NCBI GenBank assembly: GCA_021769425.1
Contig: JAETSX010000006.1
Coordinates: 62,001-126,000, forward strand
DNA: 64,000 nt
Direction: 5' to 3'
Source of the DNA: Eubacterium sp.
GTDB lineage: Bacteria; Bacillota; Clostridia; Lachnospirales; Lachnospiraceae
Within the stretch, counting starts at the first letter, position 1; every line of letters begins with the position of its first letter. Below are positions 52,112 through 63,854 of this stretch, piece after piece. Under the pieces are notes generated by a model. It made no database searches and was not told the origin of the DNA. It saw nothing but the letters and a program-made list of their open reading frames with translations. Position numbers and translations under genes: made by a program.

Positions 52112-53509
52112 ATGGGAACCACAAACAACATGAACCTGGACGACTTAGACTTCACAGACATGGAAATCGAAGAAATCCACCGCTTAGCCGAAGAACTGTT
52201 AGAACAACGAAAGTATTCCCTGCTCAGGCAGATGTTAAGCAACCTGAATTCTGCCGACATCGCCCTTCTTTTTGATGAGATGGACAAAAAGGAAATTCCC
52301 TTGCTCTACCGCCTGCTTCCCAAGGAAGAGGCCGCAGACAGCTTTTCCTATATGAGCCGTGAAATGCAGAAAACTCTGATTAACACCTTAACTGACCGGG
52401 AACTGCGGGCCGTAATGGATGATATTTTCCTGGATGACACCGTAGATATGATAGAAGAAATGCCTGCAAATGTAGTGGCGAGAATCCTCCGCAATACGGA
52501 CGAAGAAACAAGAAAAATGATCAACCAGGTGCTGAACTACCCAAAAGACAGCGCCGGCAGCCTGATGACCATCGAATACGTCAATATAAAAAAAGAAATG
52601 ACCGTAGGCGCAGCCATCAACCGCATCCGCCGCACGGCCGTAAACAAAGAAACGGTCTATACCTGCTATGTGACAGAACACCGCAAACTGATCGGCATGG
52701 TATCGGTAAAAGACCTGCTGATGGCGGAAGACTCCATGCAGATTGAAGATATCATGGAAACTAACGTGATTTCTGTAGACACCCATGAGGATAAAGAAGA
52801 AGTTGCAAAAGTATTCAACAAATATGATTTTCTGGCAATTCCGGTGGTAGACCGGGAAGAGCGTCTGGTGGGAATCGTCACCTTTGACGACGCCATGGAC
52901 GTTATGCAGGAGGAAAATACCGAAGATATCACCAAAATGGCTGCTATGACCCCCACGGAGGACAATTATTTCAACACCTCTGCTTTTTCCCATGCCAAAA
53001 GCAGAATTGCCTGGCTGCTGTTTTTGATGTTATCCGCTACGGTAAGCGGTTCCATTATCACCCATTATCAGGAATCTTTCAAACTTTATCCACTTTTAGT
53101 TTCCTTTATCCCCATGCTGACCGGAACCGGCGGAAACTGCGGCTCCCAAAGCTCCACTCTGATGATCCGGGGGCTGGCGCTGGATGAAATTAAATTTAAA
53201 GACATTTTCAAAGTGATGTTTAAAGAATTCCGCATTGCGCTTTTGGTAAGCGCCGTTCTGGCCGTTGTAAACGGGCTTCGGATTTATATTCAATATGGGG
53301 ATTTACAGATGGCTGTTGTAATTGCCCTGGCGTTAATCGCCATTGTGATTTTATCGAAATTTATCGGCTGCAGCCTGCCGCTGATTGCAGAGCATATCCA
53401 TCTGGATCCGGCATTGATGGCCGCCCCTTTGATTTCCACCATTGTGGATATCTGCTCTATTCTGATTTATTTTAAAATTGCCACGATTGTTTTGCATATT
53501 GCTGTCTGA
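52112..53509 (+). CDS. mgtE: magnesium transporter MgtE
   Basis: 465 aa from the ATG at 52112 (AGGAGGG upstream). The MgtE_N domain (LLEQRKYSLLRQMLSNLN, in part) is followed by two CBS domains (MSVKDLL-type segments around VTEHRKLIGMV and DREERLVGIV). The connecting helix leads to a five-helix membrane domain with MLTGTGGNCGSQSS, the pore signature. Cytosolic magnesium closes the channel through the N and CBS domains. Confidence 0.95.
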   Translation: MGTTNNMNLDDLDFTDMEIEEIHRLAEELLEQRKYSLLRQMLSNLNSADIALLFDEMDKKEIPLLYRLLPKEEAADSFSYMSREMQKTLINTLTDRELRAVMDDIFLDDTVDMIEEMPANVVARILRNTDEETRKMINQVLNYPKDSAGSLMTIEYVNIKKEMTVGAAINRIRRTAVNKETVYTCYVTEHRKLIGMVSVKDLLMAEDSMQIEDIMETNVISVDTHEDKEEVAKVFNKYDFLAIPVVDREERLVGIVTFDDAMDVMQEENTEDITKMAAMTPTEDNYFNTSAFSHAKSRIAWLLFLMLSATVSGSIITHYQESFKLYPLLVSFIPMLTGTGGNCGSQSSTLMIRGLALDEIKFKDIFKVMFKEFRIALLVSAVLAVVNGLRIYIQYGDLQMAVVIALALIAIVILSKFIGCSLPLIAEHIHLDPALMAAPLISTIVDICSILIYFKIATIVLHIAV

Positions 53510-53529
53510 ACTTGTATTACTCCGGCGGT

Positions 53530-53622
53530 TATACCCATGAGCGAAATCATTTGCCAGAAGATCGTTCATAACTTTGAGGAAAAAAGCAAATGATTTGGCA
53601 AATAAGTATACTCGTGAGTATA
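53530..53622 (+). repeat. 93-bp palindromic element, copy B3
   Basis: TATACCCATGAGC at the left, CTCGTGAGTATA at the right, about 90 percent identical by eye to copy B2. It lies between mgtE and its terminator. Confidence 0.85.
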
Positions 53623-53636
53623 AATATTTTGGAAAA

Positions 53637-53680
53637 AGCCGTCGGAACATGGAAAGTTTTCCGGCGGCTCTTTCTTTTAT
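53637..53680 (+). terminator. terminator of mgtE
   Basis: AGCCGTCGGAA pairs with TTCCGGCGGCT (one G-U), an 11-nt loop, followed by CTTTCTTTT. Confidence 0.75.
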
Positions 53681-53798
53681 TACCCAGGCTGTGAAATATT
53701 CTATATCCGTATCCGAAACGGCCCTGCCTAACGCAATTTTTTCCAAAACTGATTTCCTATGACAGCCCTCAGAAAGGCGGACTTATCCACATCCGATA

Positions 53799-54230
53799 TC
53801 AGCTCTTTTTCTGTTCCGCCAAAATATCCACCGTCCTTTGATCCAACTTCCCCTGAAAAAATTTATCCAGAACCTTCTGAAATGCCTTACAATCCGGCTC
53901 TGCCAGCAAAAACAAAGTCATGGAAGATTTCAGTTTCCTGTCATCCGGCCATCCCATCACATATGCTGCATCATCCGATTCTGTTTCCAGAAGCGCCTGG
54001 GAAATCTCAAGGAGGCGGCTCCTTAAAACATCATTTTTCAGATATTCTTTTGCCTCTTCCATGTCCCGGATTGCGTAGTACTGGGCCGTTTCGCTGTATC
54101 CAAGCCCTGCAATCTGAGGGAATATGTACCACATCCAATGGCTTCTTTTCTGTCCGTTTTGTATTTCCTGCAGAGCTGTTTTGTATGAATGCCGCTGTGC
54201 AGTCAGAAAACGCTCCAATCCTTCTTTCAT
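53799..54230 (-). CDS. DUF1810 family protein
   Basis: 143 aa. It has the family landmarks LERFLTAQ, ALQEIQNGQKRSHWMWYIFP, FPQIAGLG, YAIRDMEEA and VMGWPDDRKLKSSMTLF. Members are small cytoplasmic alpha-helical proteins of unknown function (calpastatin-like by old annotation). No partner genes. Confidence 0.88.
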   Translation of the reverse strand: MKEGLERFLTAQRHSYKTALQEIQNGQKRSHWMWYIFPQIAGLGYSETAQYYAIRDMEEAKEYLKNDVLRSRLLEISQALLETESDDAAYVMGWPDDRKLKSSMTLFLLAEPDCKAFQKVLDKFFQGKLDQRTVDILAEQKKS

Positions 54231-54279
54231 GCTTGCTCCTTTCCGGAATTAAGATTTACCCATGATAGATACCCATGAT

Positions 54280-54337
54280 GGGGCTATCGGGAAATGACAG
54301 ATTTCATACAATATACATTGTGATTTGTTTCGTAGCA
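54280..54337. repeat. partial copy of the GGGGCTGTCGGGAAATGA element
   Basis: GGGGCTATCGGGAAATGACA at the left and CATACAATATACATTGTG inside match the 97-bp element at 25218-25314. The right terminus is lost. Confidence 0.6.
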
Positions 54338-54386
54338 CAATTATTTACCAAACATTCCAGCAAATAAATATAAGAATTTTAATATT

Positions 54387-54827
54387 TTATTTCCCGTATC
54401 CTCGAAAAAATCCGCTCAGATTCTGCAATGCCTGCACCAGCACCTCCACCTGCTCCTCATTCATTCCCTTCAAGGTTGCCTGTACCATTTCGTCATGAAA
54501 CTTCTCATGATGGTCATAAGCCCTCTCCCCTTTTTTGGAAAGGGAAATCAAAACCACACGCCGATCCTCTTCGCTGCGCACCCGGTTCACATACCCCTTT
54601 TTCACAAGGTTATTAATGGCAATCGTCAAAGTCCCCACCGTCACCGACAGCAGTTTCGCCACTGCTGACATGCTTTTGCCCTCTCCCTTCCCAATTGCTT
54701 CTATCACATGCATATCATTATTGGAGATATCCTTGAACTCTTCTGTGATAATCGCTTTTTCTTCGATATCCATAATTTCATTGAAAAGCTTTACCAGAAC
54801 CTCATTGATTGTATTGTAATGATTCAC
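54387..54827 (-). CDS. MarR-family transcriptional regulator
   Basis: 146 aa from a GTG at 54827 with AAGGAGGT 7 nt upstream. Winged helix: MSAVAKLLSVTVGTLTIAINNL (in part), KKGYVNRVRSEEDRRVVLI. The form (NEVLVKLFNEIM start, EEDRR wing) resembles FabT-type regulators of fatty-acid genes, but no fab genes are near. It is divergent from the sugar operon. A TTTGAT-N11-ATCAAA dyad overlaps its -10 region. Confidence 0.9.
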   Translation of the reverse strand: MNHYNTINEVLVKLFNEIMDIEEKAIITEEFKDISNNDMHVIEAIGKGEGKSMSAVAKLLSVTVGTLTIAINNLVKKGYVNRVRSEEDRRVVLISLSKKGERAYDHHEKFHDEMVQATLKGMNEEQVEVLVQALQNLSGFFRGYGK

Positions 54828-54856
54828 AGGAATACCTCCTTCTTTCAACTTTGCTT

Positions 54857-54879
54857 TTTGATATTATACCACAATCAAA
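54857..54879 (-). promoter_or_regulatory. dyad over the MarR gene promoter
   Basis: TTTGAT (54857-54862) and ATCAAA (54874-54879) flank a TATAAT -10 (54863-54868 on the minus strand). It looks like an autoregulatory operator; FabT sites use TTTGA/TCAAA halves but with closer spacing. Confidence 0.4.
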
Positions 54880-54892
54880 CTGCGGTATGCTA

Positions 54893-54991
54893 GAGCGTGT
54901 TTGAAAAATCATTCCCGCCATCTGCGCCAAGGCATTCACCAGACCTCTCATCTGATACCTCCGTAGCGCAAAGTATTTTTCAAACACGCTC
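54893..54991. repeat. 99-bp element with GAGCGTGTTTGAAAAAT terminal inverted repeats
   Basis: Perfect 17-bp terminal arms (left 54893-54909, right 54975-54991) surround about 65 bp. Partial copies or single arms occur at 18642, 20268, 38864 and 38930. No open reading frame inside. Confidence 0.85.
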
Positions 54992-55076
54992 AACTTTTCC
55001 CCCTACACCCCTTATTTTTTATGCATACTGCACAAAAAATCATTTGCTAAATTATGAAAAAGGTAAAATTTGATTT

Positions 55077-55093
55077 TATTTACTAAGTAAATA
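55077..55093 (+). promoter_or_regulatory. palindromic operator of the sugar operon
   Basis: TATTTACT A AGTAAATA is a perfect 17-bp palindrome. A degenerate second copy (TATTTACT A ATTAATA) starts 23 bp on, inside the promoter spacer. It is not a catabolite cre box. Confidence 0.6.
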
Positions 55094-55122
55094 TTGATTT
55101 ATTTACTAATTAATATTACAAT
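55094..55122 (+). promoter_or_regulatory. promoter of the sugar operon
   Basis: -35 TTGATT (55094-55099), 17 nt, -10 TACAAT (55117-55122). The -35 abuts the palindrome, so a repressor bound there would block polymerase. Confidence 0.55.
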
Positions 55123-55157
55123 ATTTTTACCAAAACAAATGTGGAGGAGGAAATACT

Positions 55158-56405
55158 ATGAGAAAGAAATTAGTAGCAATGTTAATTCTTGCAATGACAG
55201 GAACCATGTTCTTAGGCGGCTGCGGTTCAGACGGCGGCAACAGCGGCGGCAGCGGAGACGGCAAAAGCGGCGGCAAAGTTAAAATCCGTTTTGCATCCTG
55301 GGACGAAGCAGAGGATGTGGACGCACAGCAGGCAGCCGTAGACAAGTTCAACGATGCACACGACGACATTGAAGTAACCCTGGAAGCATACGGCGGAGAG
55401 TTCGACACCAAAATCAGCGCCGGAATGGGTTCTAACGATATGCCGGACGTGATGTACATGTGGAACTACCCCGCATACTCTCAAGGATTGGAGCCTCTGG
55501 ATTCCTACATTGAGAAAGAAGGAGATGACTACAAGAAGAACTTCTACGATACCCTCTGGAATTATAATTCCTATGACGGAAGCACCTACGGCATCCCAAT
55601 CGGATTTACCACACATGTACTGTTCTATAACAAAGACATTTTTGCAGAAGCAGGAATCGACGAGCCTACCAATGACTGGACCTGGGAGGACGTAAAGGCG
55701 GCATCTAAGACTATCACTGAGAAATGCGACGGCAAGAAGGGATTTTCCTTCCAGATGAAGCCGGACCCCTATGACTATGAAATGTACCTGTGGAGCAACG
55801 GGACAGCTTATGTCGATGAAAACGGCCAATTAGAAGGCAACCTGAACTCCGATAAAGCCAAAGAGGTATTCCAGATGTTCCAGGATATGGAGAAAGACGG
55901 CTCCGCAGTTGCAACAGAAAAGAGCGGCACTGACGAATTCCGCGCCGGCAACACCGGAATGTACGTTTACGGCTCCTGGTCCATCAACACCTTAAAAGAA
56001 GACGGCGTAAACTTCGGCGTGGTAAATATCCCGTCCTTCGGAAGCCAGCCTTCTATCAGTATCTTAAGCTCCTCCGGAATCTCCATGTCCAAGGACAGCA
56101 AGAACAAAGAAGCTGCATGGGAATTCATTAAATTCTGGACCAGCGAAGAGATGAACAAGGAAAGAATCGGCATGGAACTTCCGGTACTTTACTCTGTAGT
56201 AGAATCGGAAGGCATTATGGAACAGCCAGAATACGCACCTTTCTATACCATGCTGGAACAGAGCTCCGACTATACGCCATCCAATTTTATTTACGAGAGC
56301 TGGTCTGAATTGTCAGAAAACCTTTCTCTTTCCTTTGAGCGGGTATTCAACCCCAGCGCAATGGAAAATGTATCTGATGTACTGGACGAAGCTGCACAGC
56401 AGTAA
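55158..56405 (+). CDS. sugar ABC transporter substrate-binding lipoprotein
   Basis: 415 aa. Lipoprotein signal with lipobox FLGGCG, then a Gly/Ser linker. Family-1 binding protein: VKIRFASWDEAED, ISAGMGSNDMPDVMYMW, GIPIGFTTHVLFYNKDIF, NTGMYVYGSWSINTL. GGAGGAGG ribosome site. The first gene of a five-gene carbohydrate operon. The ligand is probably an oligosaccharide, given the GH2 and GH65 partners. Confidence 0.93.
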   Translation: MRKKLVAMLILAMTGTMFLGGCGSDGGNSGGSGDGKSGGKVKIRFASWDEAEDVDAQQAAVDKFNDAHDDIEVTLEAYGGEFDTKISAGMGSNDMPDVMYMWNYPAYSQGLEPLDSYIEKEGDDYKKNFYDTLWNYNSYDGSTYGIPIGFTTHVLFYNKDIFAEAGIDEPTNDWTWEDVKAASKTITEKCDGKKGFSFQMKPDPYDYEMYLWSNGTAYVDENGQLEGNLNSDKAKEVFQMFQDMEKDGSAVATEKSGTDEFRAGNTGMYVYGSWSINTLKEDGVNFGVVNIPSFGSQPSISILSSSGISMSKDSKNKEAAWEFIKFWTSEEMNKERIGMELPVLYSVVESEGIMEQPEYAPFYTMLEQSSDYTPSNFIYESWSELSENLSLSFERVFNPSAMENVSDVLDEAAQQ

Positions 56406-56432
56406 AGTTACCCCGATAGGAGGGATTGAGGG

Positions 56433-57368
56433 ATGAAGCAAAAACGTATATCCAGGAAAGCGATTCCGTACCTCTTTATTTTGCCATGGATCATCGGCTT
56501 TCTTGTATTTACCATCGGCCCGTTGATATTCTCCCTGATTATGAGTTTCTTCAACTGGCCTCTGGCAGCCGACCCGGAATTTGTGGGGTTTGGCAATTAT
56601 ATTGAAATGTTTACCAGCGACAAGCAGTTTTTCAAATCACTGACCATCAGCTTGAAATATGCAGCTATTTTTGTACCGCTGAATATGATTATTGCATTAT
56701 TTCTGGCAATGCTGATTACACAACCGGTCAGGGGCGTTAAGGTTTTCCGTACCATTTTCTACATCCCCACCGTTATATCAGGCGTGGCAGTATCCATTCT
56801 CTGGGGATGGATACTGAACGGAGATTACGGAGTACTGAATTATCTTCTGTCCCTGCTTGGCATTGAAGGTCCCAAATGGCTGGTGGACCCCGCCTGGGCA
56901 ATCCTTGCGGTTATTATCGCCAGCGCCTTTGGGGTAGGAAGTATGATGCTGATTTTCTACACGGATATTAAAAATATCCCCATTGATGTATACGAAGCGG
57001 CCACCATTGACGGCGCAAACCCGGCAAGGCAGTTTTTCAGCATTACTCTTCCGATTATTACGCCAACTATTTTGTTTAACCTGATCACCTCCATTATCAG
57101 TTCCTTCCAGCAGGTAACGCTGGTAATGCTTCTGACCGGAGGAGGGCCTTTGAAATCTACTTATTTCTATGGCCTTTACACATACAATAACGCATTCAAG
57201 CATCATAAGCTTGGATATGCAAGCGCCAATGCCTGGGTAATGTTTATTATTATCCTGTTCCTTACCGCACTGGTATTCAAATCGTCTTCTGCATGGGTAT
57301 TCTATGAATCAGAAGCCGGAGGCGTGGCAAAGAAAGGGAAAAAATCAAAACGGGGAGGGAAACGCTGA
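56433..57368 (+). CDS. sugar ABC transporter permease (MalF/UgpA type)
   Basis: 311 aa, six helices, with the ATPase-coupling EAA loop YEAATIDGANPARQFFSITLP (written in part: EAATIDGANPARQF). AGGAGGG ribosome site. Its stop overlaps the next gene's start (TGATG). No ATPase gene is in the operon; a shared MsmK-type ATPase elsewhere is expected. Confidence 0.95.
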   Translation: MKQKRISRKAIPYLFILPWIIGFLVFTIGPLIFSLIMSFFNWPLAADPEFVGFGNYIEMFTSDKQFFKSLTISLKYAAIFVPLNMIIALFLAMLITQPVRGVKVFRTIFYIPTVISGVAVSILWGWILNGDYGVLNYLLSLLGIEGPKWLVDPAWAILAVIIASAFGVGSMMLIFYTDIKNIPIDVYEAATIDGANPARQFFSITLPIITPTILFNLITSIISSFQQVTLVMLLTGGGPLKSTYFYGLYTYNNAFKHHKLGYASANAWVMFIIILFLTALVFKSSSAWVFYESEAGGVAKKGKKSKRGGKR

Positions 57369-58189
57369 TGAAAATGTCTAAAGTCTCAAAAACTATTATT
57401 TACATCCTGCTTGGGATTATGGCGCTGTACTTCCTGTCACCCTTTGTATACATGCTGTTTACGGCATTTAAGACAGAAGCAGAAGCAGTGGCTTATCCGC
57501 CCAAGCTGTTTCCGGACAAATGGCTCTGGCAGAACTTTGTAGACGCCTGGAACGCACAGCCTTTCGGCACCTTCCTGTGGAACTCCCTGTTGGTTACCGT
57601 CGGAACTACCGTTGGGCAGGTAATTTCCTGTTCCCTGGTGGCATATGGATTTGCCCGGTTCAACTTCAAGGGTAAAAATGTGCTGTTTATGGTTCTTTTA
57701 TCCACCATGATGATTCCCTGGGATGTTACCATGATTCCCCAGTACATGGAATTTAAAATGTTTGGATGGATTAATACCTTAAAGCCGCTGATTATACCGG
57801 CATGGTTCGGTTCCGCCTACTACATCTTCCTGATGAGGCAGTTTTTGATGGGCATACCGAAGGATTTTGAGGAAGCGGCCCGGATTGACGGCGCCAACGC
57901 CTTCCAGATTTACTGGAAAATCTTTATGCCGATTCTGAAACCATCCTTGATTTTAGTAGGCGTTTTGAATATGATTAGTGTATGGAATGATTACCTTGGG
58001 CCATTGATTTTCTTACAGGACAGAAGCAAATATACCCTGGCTCTGGGACTTGCAGCATTTAAGGGAGTTCATGAAACACAGATTATCCCCATGCTCTGCA
58101 TTACCATTATCATGATTATACCGCCAATTATTATATTCATCATTGCCCAGAAATACATTGTGGAGGGCACAAGCGGATCGATTAAATAA
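57368..58189 (+). CDS. sugar ABC transporter permease (MalG/UgpE type)
   Basis: 273 aa, six helices, EAA loop EEAARIDGANAFQIYWKI. It forms the heterodimeric channel with the preceding permease, to which it is translationally coupled. Confidence 0.95.
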   Translation: MKMSKVSKTIIYILLGIMALYFLSPFVYMLFTAFKTEAEAVAYPPKLFPDKWLWQNFVDAWNAQPFGTFLWNSLLVTVGTTVGQVISCSLVAYGFARFNFKGKNVLFMVLLSTMMIPWDVTMIPQYMEFKMFGWINTLKPLIIPAWFGSAYYIFLMRQFLMGIPKDFEEAARIDGANAFQIYWKIFMPILKPSLILVGVLNMISVWNDYLGPLIFLQDRSKYTLALGLAAFKGVHETQIIPMLCITIIMIIPPIIIFIIAQKYIVEGTSGSIK

Positions 58190-58197
58190 ATTATTAA

Positions 58198-61290
<3,093 letters not shown>

Positions 61291-61337
61291 TCTCAATGAA
61301 AAAGTTTTATTCGGAAACGGACGGCAATTGAAATATA

Positions 61338-61463
61338 CAGATGGCGATTAATTATCGCCATCTGCGCCGAGCACGGCCGCTTTACGGCATATACATATTC
61401 GTGCGAGTGCGCATCCCCCGGAAGTCTATATATTTGGCAGTTTTTAATCGCCAAATATATAGA
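61338..61463. repeat. structured dispersed element, copy A3 (three hairpins)
   Basis: Hairpin 1 is CAGATGGCGAT/ATCGCCATCTG (61338-61364), core about 61362-61413, hairpin 3 TCTATATATTTGGC with its exact complement (61425-61463). It sits inside the carbohydrate operon, in the GH2-GH65 gap, where it could affect mRNA processing. Confidence 0.7.
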
Positions 61464-61497
61464 AGCAAATATTTTAGCAGAAAGAAAGGAGACTCCA

Positions 61498-63822
61498 TTG
61501 AACACTCAATTTTCAGAAAAACTTCAGGAATATTTAAGCAGCGGCCAGTGGATGGTGATGCAGGACAATTACAACCCTTATGAAAATCTTAAATACGAGA
61601 GCCTGTTTTGCTTAACCAATGGATACCTGGGCGTCAGGGGAAGCCATGAAGAGGGCGCTGTAAGAAGCATTCCCTGTACTTATATCAACGGCGTCTTTGA
61701 CAAATCAGAGACATTTATGCGGGAACTGGCAAATATGCCCAACTGGCTGACCCTTAAGCTCTATGTGGAAAAAGAATTAATCGGGATTGAGAACTGTGAG
61801 ATTCTTTCCTTTACGCGGGCGCTGAATATGCAAAAAGGCTGCCTGGTAAAAAGCGTCTGCCTCCGGGACCGGAAAGGCCGGGAAACCAGAGTGGAAAGCG
61901 TCCGTTTTATCAGCCGGGCACATGTGCACCGTATGGCAATCCGGCTGTATGTAACGCCTTTAAATTACAGCGGAATCATCGAAATTGAAAATATCATTGA
62001 CGGCGCTGTTATTAACTTCTGCGACGCGCCCCGGTTTAAGGTAAAACACACTTATCTGACCAGAAATGAAGCGTTGGACGAAACAGGCGCATATCTGGAA
62101 GTTGCCACCAGAGACAATCATCTCCATGAAGGCTGCGGCACATTGGTTCAGGTGATTCAGAATAAAAAGGATGCGGTCAAAACTCATGTGTTTCATGATT
62201 TCGGAGAACAGGCTGTGGAATTTCTGGATTTTGACGCATGTCAGGGTGAAACTGCAGAGCTTACCAAATATGCCGTTATTTTTACCGAACGTGAAGTTAA
62301 AAAAGAAGCATTAAAAGAAACCGTTCAAAAAGAAATGAAAGATTTTCTTGAGACAGGGTTTGAGGCAGAATTTGCACTGCACCAGAACTCCTGTAAAGCC
62401 CTCTGGAGAGAAGCGGATATTCAAATTGACGGAGATGAGGAACTGAATAAAGCCATCCGCTTTAACATCTTCCATCTGATGAATACCGCCAGCGAATCGG
62501 ATTCTCACATAAATATCGGAGCAAAGCTTCTCCACGGTGAAGAGTACGGCGGACACGCTTTCTGGGACACAGAACTCTTCATGCTGCCGTTTTTCGCCTA
62601 TACATTCCCGGAAAAAGCCCGCAGACTGGAGACCTACCGTTATCATCTGCTGGACGCAGCCCGGGGAAATGCCAAAAAGAACGGCTTTCAGGGAGCGCAA
62701 TATCCATGGGAGTCTGCAGACGACGGCACAGAACAATGCCCGGACTGGACCATTGAGCCGGACGGAACCTGTTACCGCTGCTACGTTGCCGACTATGAGC
62801 ATCATGTAACGGCAGCCGTTGCATTCGGCATTGCCAACTATGTGAGAATCACCAACGACACCGATTTTCTCCTGCATATGGGAGCTGAAATTCTGATGGA
62901 AACGGCAAGATTCTGGATGAGCCGCTGCCAGTATATCCAGGAAAAAGACCGCTACGAGATTCACAAGGTCACAGGCCCTGACGAGTGGCATGAGCCGGTA
63001 GACAACAATGTTTACACCAATTACCTGGCAAGGTGGAATCTGCGTTATGTAATTGCCCTGGCAGAATCGTTGGAAAAAGAACATCCAGAGGATTACAAAG
63101 CCCTTGCCCAAAAAATATGCCTGACAAAAGAAGAAATCGCTTCCTGGCAGCAGGTACAGGGGAAAATTTATCTTCCCAAAAAAGAGGGCACACAGCTTTT
63201 AGAGCAGTTTGAAGGATATTTTGATTTAAAAGAAGTTCTCATTGAAAAATATGACGAAAACGACTGGCCCATCCGGCCGGAAGCCTTAAAAACCACAAAA
63301 ACAAGCCAGACACAGATTATCAAGCAGGCGGATGTGGTAATGCTTCTGCATCTTCTGGGAGAAGAATTTGACGAAGAAACCACCAGGCTGAATTACAGCT
63401 ATTACGAAAAACGCACCATGCACGGTTCTTCCCTGAGTCCCAGCATTTATGCTATTATGGGTCTTAAAGTAGGCGACGCATCCAAAGCTTACCGTTATCT
63501 GCGGCGGGCGGCATTTTTAGACCTGGTGGATCTTCAGGGCAATACAAGAGAAGGCATCCATGCGGCAAATGCCGGAGGCGTATGGCAGACTGTAGTTTTC
63601 GGTTTTGCAGGCTTATCCACAGACGACGCCGGAAAGCTGCACATCAACCCGAAGCTGCCAAAAGAGTGGAAGGGCCTGACTTTCCGTATTCACTGCCCCG
63701 AAAGCTGGCTGCAAATCCACATTGACGCTGAGCAGCATGTGGATATCACAGTTCTGGACGGAAAAGAAGTGGATATCTTTGTCAATAGTATGCCTGTAAA
63801 AGCGCAAAAATCAAATGCCTGA
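61498..63822 (+). CDS. glycoside hydrolase family 65 disaccharide phosphorylase
   Basis: 774 aa from a TTG at 61498 (AAAGGAG 7 nt upstream). GH65 layout: N-terminal beta-sandwich (1-270), (alpha/alpha)6 barrel (320-690) and C-terminal beta-sheet. General acid Glu496 lies in TGPDEWHEPVDNN. GHAFWDTELFMLPFF, and the phosphate loop RTMHGSSLSPS, are conserved. GH65 enzymes phosphorolyse alpha-glucosides (maltose, trehalose, kojibiose, nigerose) to beta-glucose 1-phosphate. Which one is not readable here. No beta-phosphoglucomutase gene is seen before the window ends. Confidence 0.92.
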   Translation: MNTQFSEKLQEYLSSGQWMVMQDNYNPYENLKYESLFCLTNGYLGVRGSHEEGAVRSIPCTYINGVFDKSETFMRELANMPNWLTLKLYVEKELIGIENCEILSFTRALNMQKGCLVKSVCLRDRKGRETRVESVRFISRAHVHRMAIRLYVTPLNYSGIIEIENIIDGAVINFCDAPRFKVKHTYLTRNEALDETGAYLEVATRDNHLHEGCGTLVQVIQNKKDAVKTHVFHDFGEQAVEFLDFDACQGETAELTKYAVIFTEREVKKEALKETVQKEMKDFLETGFEAEFALHQNSCKALWREADIQIDGDEELNKAIRFNIFHLMNTASESDSHINIGAKLLHGEEYGGHAFWDTELFMLPFFAYTFPEKARRLETYRYHLLDAARGNAKKNGFQGAQYPWESADDGTEQCPDWTIEPDGTCYRCYVADYEHHVTAAVAFGIANYVRITNDTDFLLHMGAEILMETARFWMSRCQYIQEKDRYEIHKVTGPDEWHEPVDNNVYTNYLARWNLRYVIALAESLEKEHPEDYKALAQKICLTKEEIASWQQVQGKIYLPKKEGTQLLEQFEGYFDLKEVLIEKYDENDWPIRPEALKTTKTSQTQIIKQADVVMLLHLLGEEFDEETTRLNYSYYEKRTMHGSSLSPSIYAIMGLKVGDASKAYRYLRRAAFLDLVDLQGNTREGIHAANAGGVWQTVVFGFAGLSTDDAGKLHINPKLPKEWKGLTFRIHCPESWLQIHIDAEQHVDITVLDGKEVDIFVNSMPVKAQKSNA

Positions 63823-63854
63823 ACTACACACATTCAGAAAGGAAGGTTAAAATC

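Noticed and set aside
54387-54827. FabT regulator with a fatty-acid gene cluster.
   Set aside because: The protein resembles FabT, but no fabH, acpP, fabK, fabD, fabG or fabF genes lie nearby, so no symbol was given.
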